Source: Betaproteobacteria bacterium (GTDB lineage Bacteria; Pseudomonadota; Gammaproteobacteria; Burkholderiales; Burkholderiaceae_A). Taken from it: a stretch of 35,237 bases of DNA. Both the position numbers and the translations under genes were made by a program. A model generated the notes under the pieces. The model saw only the letters and a program-made list of their open reading frames with translations. It had not been told where the DNA came from and ran no database searches. The stretch lies in assembly GCA_016868305.1 (NCBI GenBank), contig VGHK01000021.1, positions 1 through 35,237 of the forward strand, given 5' to 3'. Position 1 is the stretch's first letter. Each line of letters begins with the position of its first letter. Shown here piece after piece: positions 20,633 through 25,799 of the stretch.

Positions 20633-21244
20633 ATGCGAATACTGCCCCCAAAACTGCTGGTGGCCACGCTTGGCCTCATTGCAATGGTGGGATGCTCGAG
20701 CGTAAGCCTCGAGGAGCCAGCGCCCATTTTGGGGGGTACTGCGTCTGGCCAGCCCACGGGCTCTAGTAAGCCCGCGCCCGGTTCCAGCACCACCGCGATG
20801 CCCGGAGCCCAGCGTAGCGAACAAGGCATAGATCCTAGCCGTCAAGCGGGTATGCAGGCAGGACCCGTGCCTGGTCAGGCGGGAGAAACCCTGCTAACCG
20901 GCCCAGACGGGGTTTCGTACGGGTCGATTTATTTCGCCTTTGACAGCGCAGAGGTAGGTCGCGACTACCAGCCTTTGCTGCAAAAGGTTGCAGAGCTGTT
21001 AAAGACCTATCCCAACCAGTCTCTTGTCGTCGAAGGTAACACCGATGACCGGGGGACCTCTGAGTACAACATTGCCCTAGGCCAGCGTCGGGCGGAGGCA
21101 GTGGTCAATGCACTGCGCATACTTGGCGCAGCGGGCAGCCGAATTGAGCCCGTTAGCAACGGCGAAGAAAAGCCTCGCGATCGCAGCACCGCCGAGGCAG
21201 CCCGGGCAGAGAACCGCCGAGCCGACCTTTTTTTTAGATACTAG
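20633..21244 (+). CDS. pal: Peptidoglycan-associated lipoprotein Pal
   Basis: An outer-membrane lipoprotein that tethers the membrane to peptidoglycan. I choose ATG 20633, preceded by AAAGGA at 20617-20622, over an upstream TTG. It opens a lipoprotein signal with the lipobox LIAMVGC, lipidated Cys21. An S/G/P-rich linker leads to the OmpA-like domain (about 95-203) with VEGNTDDRGTSEYN and RRAEAVVNAL, which binds diaminopimelate. The product is 203 aa. Confidence 0.96.
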   Translation: MRILPPKLLVATLGLIAMVGCSSVSLEEPAPILGGTASGQPTGSSKPAPGSSTTAMPGAQRSEQGIDPSRQAGMQAGPVPGQAGETLLTGPDGVSYGSIYFAFDSAEVGRDYQPLLQKVAELLKTYPNQSLVVEGNTDDRGTSEYNIALGQRRAEAVVNALRILGAAGSRIEPVSNGEEKPRDRSTAEAARAENRRADLFFRY

Positions 21245-21246
21245 CC

Positions 21247-22110
21247 ATGGCAGCCGCACGCATGTTATGCATCTGGGCTCGCCCGCCCCTGGCCTTTGCG
21301 GCCATCCTGATGGCAATTCAGGCCCCCGCCTTGGCACAGCTATTTTCAGACGATGAGGCACGGCGCGCCATTCTAGATCTTCGCGGCCGCCTTACCCAGA
21401 TTGAGGCAAAACAGACCCAGATTGAGGCTCGACAGGCGCAGACCGAATCCCGTCAGGCCGAGCTGGCTTCAATGGGCGCCCGTGTCGATGGCCTCGCACG
21501 CGCCCAGCTGGATAATGCCGCGACCGCGGAGACCATGCGACGAGACATTGCCCAGGTTCGAGGAGCTGTCGAACAGCTCGTGCAGCAGCTCAAGTTAAGT
21601 GAAGACCAGCAGCGCCAGCTCATCCAACCCATCAACGCCCAGCTGCAGTCTGTCTACGCGCGTCTTGCCGCCCTTGAGCCTCAGCCTGTTATGGTGGACG
21701 ACCAGCGCGTGATGGTCTCAGCCTCCGAAAAGTCCGCATTCGAAGCAGCCCAGTCGCTCTTGGCTTCGCGTGCCCTAGAGGCCGGTGCAGCGGCTTTCTC
21801 TGAGTTCAACGCCCGATTCCCCAGCTCTGCCCTGGCGCCCTGGGCCTTAAGCGCTGAGGGTGCAGCCTACTACGCCATCAAGAACTACCCCATGGCGATT
21901 GAGGCACTGTCCCGACTCGCCCGTGACCACCCAAGCCATAGCCGAACGGCAGATGGCCTTCTCACGCTTGCCGCGAGCCAGGCCGAATCAGGCCAGACAA
22001 CCGCCGCGCGGGGAACACTGGCTGCCATCCCCAAGCGTTTCCCGAGCACCGAGGCGGCGCGTACCGCCACCCAAAGGCTTAAAGCGCTACCGACCGCTGG
22101 GTCCAAATGA
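21247..22110 (+). CDS. cpoB: Cell division coordinator CpoB (YbgF)
   Basis: A periplasmic TPR protein that couples PBP1B activity to Tol function at septation. The 287 residues include a signal peptide ending near PALAQ (about residue 31). A Gln-rich trimerising coiled coil with heptad-like repeats (TQIEAKQTQIEARQAQ, about 50-130) follows, then C-terminal TPR repeats (about 155-285). Its stop overlaps the next gene's ATG (ATGA). Confidence 0.92.
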   Translation: MAAARMLCIWARPPLAFAAILMAIQAPALAQLFSDDEARRAILDLRGRLTQIEAKQTQIEARQAQTESRQAELASMGARVDGLARAQLDNAATAETMRRDIAQVRGAVEQLVQQLKLSEDQQRQLIQPINAQLQSVYARLAALEPQPVMVDDQRVMVSASEKSAFEAAQSLLASRALEAGAAAFSEFNARFPSSALAPWALSAEGAAYYAIKNYPMAIEALSRLARDHPSHSRTADGLLTLAASQAESGQTTAARGTLAAIPKRFPSTEAARTATQRLKALPTAGSK

Positions 22111-23210
22111 TTGAGATCGCTGAGGTTCAGGCCCTCAGCGCATGGGTAGTATCGAGTGGTCTTGCCATTGGGCTGGTCTTCGGTGCTGCGATGCAGACCG
22201 GCCGGTTCTGTACCCTTGGCGCGCTGTCAGACTGGGTCTTAATGGGAAACACGGTCCGGATGCGTCTCTGGATTTTGGCCATGGCTGTAGCCATTGTCCT
22301 GACACAAGCCGCCGTAGGCCTTGGCCTGCTTAAAGACTCCGACAGCTTCTACACCAGTAGTCGTCTTTTGTGGCTCTCCCATATTCTCGGAGGACTGCTC
22401 TTCGGCTTTGGCATGGCGCTGGCCTCAGGCTGCGGCAGCCGAATCCTGGTGAGAGTCGGCGAGGGTAGCCTCAAGGCCCTGGTGGCCTTCCTGGTCATGG
22501 CGCTCGCGTCATTCATGACCATCCGAGGCATCACTGGCGTGCTACGCAGCCAGACCGTAGAGCAGGTCTTCCTTACCCTTCCCACGCAACAAGACCTGGT
22601 AAGCCTGGCCGCATTGGCCTTCGGCATCGAACTCACAAGCGTCCGCCTGGTACTGGTTCTAGTGTTGGTTACAGGTATGCTGGGATTCGTGGTCTTCGCC
22701 CCTGGTCAGGGGCTTTCGCGAAAAGGCATTCTCACCGCTGGCCTAGTGGGCGCCTGTATTGCCGCAGGATGGCTCACCACAGGCTGGCTGGGCTTTGTTG
22801 ACGAACACCCCGACACCCTGGCGCCAGCCTATCTGGTAACCAATACCCGCGGTCCCGAAAGCCTCACCTTTGTCGCACCGCTGGCCTACAGCCTTGAGCT
22901 CTTGCTCTACTGGAGCGACCGATCCCAGGTGCTCACCTTTTCGGTGGCCACGGTCCTGGGCACCGTGCTCGGTGCTGCCGGCGCCGCACGGGTCTCAAAG
23001 CGTTTTCAATGGCAGGGCTTTGCCTCCATCACCGACCTCGGCCAGCATCTGGTGGGTGCCGCCCTCATGGGGATCGGAGGGGTTGTTGCGCTTGGCTGCA
23101 CAATCGGGCATGGGCTCACTGGTGTCTCGCTGCTTGCCCTCGGTTCGATTGTCTCCGTCTGCAGCATTCTTGCTGGCGGATGGGCCGGTCTTTGGTATCT
23201 GCAGCGTTAG
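22107..23210 (+). CDS. YeeE/YedE-family sulfur (thiosulfate-type) transporter
   Basis: A polytopic inner-membrane protein of the YeeE/YedE (DUF395, TsuA) family; characterised members import thiosulfate. The 367 residues have about nine hydrophobic segments. The conserved cysteines of the pore are present in GRFCTLGAL (about 33-41), ASGCGSR (about 107-113) and LGCTIGHG (about 330-337). The ATG overlaps the cpoB stop, so it belongs to the tol transcript, where relatives often carry queE or queC instead. The exact substrate (thiosulfate, sulfide species or selenium compounds) is unproven. Confidence 0.85.
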   Translation: MIEIAEVQALSAWVVSSGLAIGLVFGAAMQTGRFCTLGALSDWVLMGNTVRMRLWILAMAVAIVLTQAAVGLGLLKDSDSFYTSSRLLWLSHILGGLLFGFGMALASGCGSRILVRVGEGSLKALVAFLVMALASFMTIRGITGVLRSQTVEQVFLTLPTQQDLVSLAALAFGIELTSVRLVLVLVLVTGMLGFVVFAPGQGLSRKGILTAGLVGACIAAGWLTTGWLGFVDEHPDTLAPAYLVTNTRGPESLTFVAPLAYSLELLLYWSDRSQVLTFSVATVLGTVLGAAGAARVSKRFQWQGFASITDLGQHLVGAALMGIGGVVALGCTIGHGLTGVSLLALGSIVSVCSILAGGWAGLWYLQR

Positions 23211-23217
23211 TCGCTGC
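23201..23217 (+). terminator. Hairpin at the end of the YeeE gene
   Basis: GCAGCG (23201-23206) and CGCTGC (23212-23217) form a perfect 6-bp stem with a TTAGT loop that contains the TAG stop. No T-run follows, so it may stabilise the mRNA end or act with Rho rather than be a classical terminator. Confidence 0.4.
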
Positions 23218-23310
23218 CCTAGACGAGTCTCACGAACACAACAATCTTCGCCCTATTTCAGGGCCTGACCAGCTTTTTCTTCCTGGACACTACACAAGAG
23301 ACCAAAAATC

Positions 23311-23328
23311 TGTAAAAATGTGTTGACA
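23311..23328 (+). promoter_or_regulatory. PpsR/CrtJ-type operator 1
   Basis: TGT (23311-23313), 12 bases, ACA (23326-23328) is an exact match to the TGT-N12-ACA consensus of PpsR/CrtJ, the redox- and light-linked repressor of photosynthesis genes. It covers the -35 hexamer TTGACA of the puc promoter. Confidence 0.75.
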
Positions 23329-23351
23329 GTTAGGTGTGTCTATTTTTAAAT
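23323..23351 (+). promoter_or_regulatory. puc operon sigma-70-type promoter
   Basis: A consensus -35 TTGACA (23323-23328) is followed after 16-17 bp by TTTAAA/TTAAAT (23345-23351) as a -10. It is the best promoter in the 254-bp gap before pucB, and predicts a leader of roughly 105 bases. Confidence 0.65.
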
Positions 23352-23354
23352 ACA
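23337..23354 (+). promoter_or_regulatory. PpsR/CrtJ-type operator 2
   Basis: TGT (23337-23339), 12 bases, ACA (23352-23354) is a second exact TGT-N12-ACA. It starts 8 bp after site 1 ends and covers the -10. A wider inverted repeat AGGTGT-N14-ACACCT (23332-23357) overlaps it. Paired sites 8 bp apart are the classical arrangement for cooperative CrtJ binding at the Rhodobacter bchC promoter. Confidence 0.75.
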
Positions 23355-23464
23355 CCTAGCTCGTAAGGGTGTTTTAGGTTTCCTGTCTAGGGCTTGAAGC
23401 GGAAATACAGAGATACCCGACCGTGTCGTTCAAAACTTTCGAATGAAAACAAGGAGTTCGAACT

Positions 23465-23617
23465 ATGAGTGATAAAGACAGAGTCTGGCCCACCGGCCTG
23501 ACAGAAGCCGAGTCGGAAGAACTGCACCGCAACCTCATTCAGGGCACCCAGTTTTTTGGCCTGATCGCTGCGTTTGCGCACCTTCTGGCTTACATCTATT
23601 CCCCCTGGCTGGGTTAA
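23465..23617 (+). CDS. pucB: Light-harvesting 2 (B800-850 type) beta polypeptide
   Basis: A 50-residue bacteriochlorophyll-binding antenna subunit of the inner membrane. The opening VWPTGLTEAESEELH closely resembles the LH2 beta chain of Rubrivivax gelatinosus and differs from LH1 beta chains, so I call it PucB rather than PufB. His39 in AxxxH is the ligand of the lower-energy ring, and His21 is the conserved N-side histidine. One transmembrane helix spans about 27-46. Eight residues after His21, where R. acidophilus LH2 has Arg20, there is Gln29. AAGGAG at 23451-23456 is a strong ribosome site 8 bp before the ATG. Confidence 0.95.
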   Translation: MSDKDRVWPTGLTEAESEELHRNLIQGTQFFGLIAAFAHLLAYIYSPWLG

Positions 23618-23629
23618 GGAGGCACGATC

Positions 23630-23854
23630 ATGATCTACGGAAAAATGTGGTGTGTCGTGCGTCCCTCGTTCGGAGTGCCGCTCTTAATCGGTGCTGTCGC
23701 AGTGGGGTCCTTTGCAGTGCACCTGGCCCTACTCACCCACACCGACTGGGTGCCCCGTTTTCTAAACGGTGGCCCCCCCGCAGCAAAGGCTGCACTCGTC
23801 GTTCCTGCGGCAGAGGTGGCGGCTGTTCCGGCGCCTCAGGCCGAAAAGCTCTAA
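23630..23854 (+). CDS. pucA: Light-harvesting 2 alpha polypeptide, B820-like
   Basis: A 74-residue LH2 alpha chain, 12 bp after pucB with AAGGAGG overlapping the pucB stop. His31 is the ring bacteriochlorophyll ligand, and HTDW follows at 37-40. It aligns without gaps with the R. acidophilus alpha chain from Met1 to Gly48, apart from the C-terminal tail. Positions 44-45 are Phe-Leu instead of the Tyr-Trp that hydrogen-bond the ring pigments in 850-nm complexes; Phe-Leu is the pair seen in the 820-nm LH3. Residues 49-74 are an Ala/Pro-rich tail like that of Rubrivivax gelatinosus LH2 alpha. The identification as LH2 alpha is firm; the absorption shift is inferred. Confidence 0.94.
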   Translation: MIYGKMWCVVRPSFGVPLLIGAVAVGSFAVHLALLTHTDWVPRFLNGGPPAAKAALVVPAAEVAAVPAPQAEKL

Positions 23855-23865
23855 ACCCGAAGCAT

Positions 23866-23896
23866 CCCAGAGGGGTAGTACCAAGGCCTCTCTGGG
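23866..23896 (+). other. Intercistronic hairpin after pucBA
   Basis: CCCAGAG (23866-23872) and CTCTGGG (23890-23896) form a 7-bp stem 12 bp after the pucA stop. A pyrimidine-rich, U-poor stretch follows. In purple bacteria a hairpin here protects the short, abundant BA message and lowers pucC expression; the same role is inferred. Confidence 0.6.
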
Positions 23897-23963
23897 TTCT
23901 TCCTCCGCTCCCCAAAGCCTCCTCCCTAGCCCCACCTCGCCGCTTTCTCGCAAAATCAAAGCC

Positions 23964-25364
23964 ATGGGCCAGCCTAAGAGACGCCTCGCGCAGTTCTGGG
24001 GTCAGCTTGGTCCCAAATTCCTTCCCTTTGCAGATGTAGCCACCGACGACCTTCCCCTGTCGCGACTGCTGCGTCTTTCCCTGTTTCAAGTCTCTGTCGG
24101 AATGGCCCTGGTGCTGCTCATCGGCACCCTCAACCGAGTCATGATTGTCGAACTCAGCGTTCCAGCGGCGCTTGTCTCCACCATGATCGCGCTGCCGATT
24201 CTTTTCGCCCCGTTTCGGGCGCTTATCGGTTTTCGGTCCGACCACTTTCAGTCTGAACTCGGCTGGCGGCGCGTGCCCTTTATCTGGAAGGGCAGCCTTG
24301 CCCAGTTTGGTGGCTTTGCCATCATGCCCTTTGCCCTGCTCGTGCTGGCAGGTGCAGGCCAGTCTGCCAGCGCGCCGCTCTGGGTGGGACATACCGCGGC
24401 AGCCGTTGCCTTCCTACTGGTGGGTATGGGCATACACACGGTACAGACCGTGGGCCTGGCCCTGGCCACCGACCTTACCGCCGAAGAGTCGCGGCCGAAG
24501 GTGGTGGGCCTCATGTATGTCACCCTGCTGGTCTCCATGATGGTCAGCGCCGTGGTCTTTGGCTGGCTGCTCAAGGAATATAGCCCCGGTCGTCTTATTC
24601 AGGTAATCCAGGGAGCCGCGGTGCTTAGCCTGGCTCTTAATGTCATTGCCATCTGGAAGCAAGAGCCGCGCGATCGCGCAAGAACCCGGGGCCAGGCCTC
24701 CCAGCGGCCTCAGTTTAAAGAGGCCTGGGCAGAGTTTACGGCTGTGCCTGGCGCCCGCAGATGGCTAATTGCCATTGGCCTTGGCACACTTGCCTTCACC
24801 ATGGAGGATGTTCTGCTAGAACCGTACGGGGGCGAAATCCTTGGCATGACGGTGGCCGCCACCACATTTCTCACCGCCACCCTTGCCCTGGGAAGCCTCA
24901 TTGGGTTTGGCTTTGCTGCCCAGACACTCAGCCGCGGGGGCGATCCCATGCGCATGGCGGGCCTGGGGGCACTGATCGGAATTCCCGCATTTCTTATTGT
25001 GATCATCGCCGCTCCTTTGGCGTCTTCTCTTTGGTTTTCCGCTGGCGTGTTTCTCATCGGGCTGGGCGCAGGGCTCTTTGGCCACGGAACACTGACCGCC
25101 ACCATGGGCCTTGCTCGTCCAGGACAATCTGGCCTTGCCCTTGGCGCCTGGGGTGCGGTTCAGGCAACCGCGGCAGGCCTTGGTATTGCCCTTGGGGGCA
25201 TTCTTCGCGATCTTGGCGGCTGGTTCACTGGGCGTGCAGAAGCCTATGCATTTGTTTATAGTCTCGAAGTGGCGCTGCTTTTGGCCACTTTAGTGGTAAT
25301 TGCCCCGCTTGTTCGACTGCCTGCGTCGCGCCAGTCTCCACAAGGACTGACCGACCATCCCTAG
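23964..25364 (+). CDS. pucC: PucC-family LH2 assembly transporter-like protein (BCD family)
   Basis: A major-facilitator-fold membrane protein of the PucC/LhaA/BCD group, needed for assembly of light-harvesting complexes and thought to deliver bacteriochlorophyll to nascent antenna chains. From ATG 23964 it has 466 residues and about 12 transmembrane segments. The family stretches LSLFQVSVGMALVLLIGTLNRVMIVEL (about 32-58), RFRSDH-like GFRSDH and LGWRRVPFIWKG are present. The frame is open upstream to 23769, but that region is out-of-frame pucA plus the hairpin. Location directly behind pucBA favours PucC over LhaA. Confidence 0.93.
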   Translation: MGQPKRRLAQFWGQLGPKFLPFADVATDDLPLSRLLRLSLFQVSVGMALVLLIGTLNRVMIVELSVPAALVSTMIALPILFAPFRALIGFRSDHFQSELGWRRVPFIWKGSLAQFGGFAIMPFALLVLAGAGQSASAPLWVGHTAAAVAFLLVGMGIHTVQTVGLALATDLTAEESRPKVVGLMYVTLLVSMMVSAVVFGWLLKEYSPGRLIQVIQGAAVLSLALNVIAIWKQEPRDRARTRGQASQRPQFKEAWAEFTAVPGARRWLIAIGLGTLAFTMEDVLLEPYGGEILGMTVAATTFLTATLALGSLIGFGFAAQTLSRGGDPMRMAGLGALIGIPAFLIVIIAAPLASSLWFSAGVFLIGLGAGLFGHGTLTATMGLARPGQSGLALGAWGAVQATAAGLGIALGGILRDLGGWFTGRAEAYAFVYSLEVALLLATLVVIAPLVRLPASRQSPQGLTDHP

Positions 25365-25384
25365 GGTTCCTTTAAGGAGTTGTC

Positions 25385-25477
25385 ATGGACACAAAAGATA
25401 TTTTGATCATCCTGTATGTGGTGATTTGCTTATTCTTGCTGGCTAACTGGTACAACCGCCCCCGCGACAAAAAGTAA
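25385..25477 (+). CDS. 30-residue single-helix membrane protein, unknown
   Basis: A small gene with a near-consensus AAGGAG (25374-25379) 5 bp before ATG 25385, and 20 bp after pucC. The product has a short acidic start (MDTKD), one hydrophobic helix (ILIILYVVICLFLLANW, 6-22) and a basic tail (NRPRDKK), predicting N-out, C-in topology. I do not recognise it. Its size, strong ribosome site and position suggest an accessory polypeptide of the LH2 complex or its assembly, comparable in concept to gamma chains found with some antennae. That is inference. Confidence 0.7.
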   Translation: MDTKDILIILYVVICLFLLANWYNRPRDKK

Positions 25478-25503
25478 CCACATTTCTCTTGGAGTCCTCA
25501 TTT

Positions 25504-25689
25504 ATGACCGCCCTATTTGTTCTGGCCATTCTTGGCATACTCGCTCTCCCCTTTATTCATGTCCACTACCTGCAGCAGCACAAGGGTTTCACCAAAAAAC
25601 AGGCTACCCAGAACATAGAGCTCATGGGCTTCGGATATGTCTTGGTGGCAGCACCTGCCATTGCCCAGTGGGTAGCGCGGCCCTGGTAG
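25504..25689 (+). CDS. 61-residue two-helix membrane protein, unknown
   Basis: Starts at ATG 25504 with GGAG 9 bp upstream, 26 bp after the preceding small gene. Two hydrophobic segments (about 2-21 and 40-57) flank a polar, His/Lys/Gln-rich loop (HYLQQHKGFTKKQATQN). I recognise no family. An upstream TTG at 25489 overlaps the ribosome site and is less likely. The last codons (VARPW, then TAG) lie in the first units of a 14-bp tandem repeat, so the C-terminus may have been altered by repeat expansion. It is probably the last gene of the puc transcript. Confidence 0.68.
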   Translation: MTALFVLAILGILALPFIHVHYLQQHKGFTKKQATQNIELMGFGYVLVAAPAIAQWVARPW

Positions 25690-25742
25690 CGCGGCCCTGG
25701 TAGCCCGGCCCTGGTAGCGAGGCCCTGGTAGCGAGGCCCTAG
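25673..25742. repeat. 14-bp minisatellite, five units
   Basis: Five consecutive 14-bp units with consensus TAGCGMGGCCCTGG run from 25673 to 25742, with one or two changes per unit. The first unit codes the last residues of the 61-aa protein and the second unit begins with its stop codon. GGCC in each unit can pair with GGCC in a neighbour. Confidence 0.92.
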
Positions 25743-25774
25743 AAGACCGCCCAGCACCCTTAAGCCCCTAACCC

Positions 25775-25799
25775 AGCCAGTCTTGCGCTAGCGCTGGCT
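25775..25799. terminator. Possible hairpin between convergent puc and TRAP genes
   Basis: AGCCAG (25775-25780) pairs with CTGGCT (25794-25799); an alternative fold is the 10-bp palindrome GCGCTAGCGC inside it. It overlaps the 3' end of the TRAP gene. No T-run follows on either strand, so terminator activity is uncertain. Confidence 0.3.

Noticed and set aside
23355-23464. Riboswitch or structured leader in the puc 5' region
   Set aside because: No known aptamer pattern or long stem could be seen in the roughly 105-base leader.
23465-23854. LH1 genes pufBA
   Set aside because: The beta N-terminus (VWPTGLT) and the Ala/Pro-rich alpha tail match LH2 of Rubrivivax. pucC follows instead of pufLM.
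23733-24392. 219-residue minus-strand reading frame opposite pucA/pucC
   Set aside because: Antisense of two well-recognised genes, with no ribosome site and no family features.
25673-25742. CRISPR array
   Set aside because: The units are 14 bp and directly abut, with no spacers and no cas genes.
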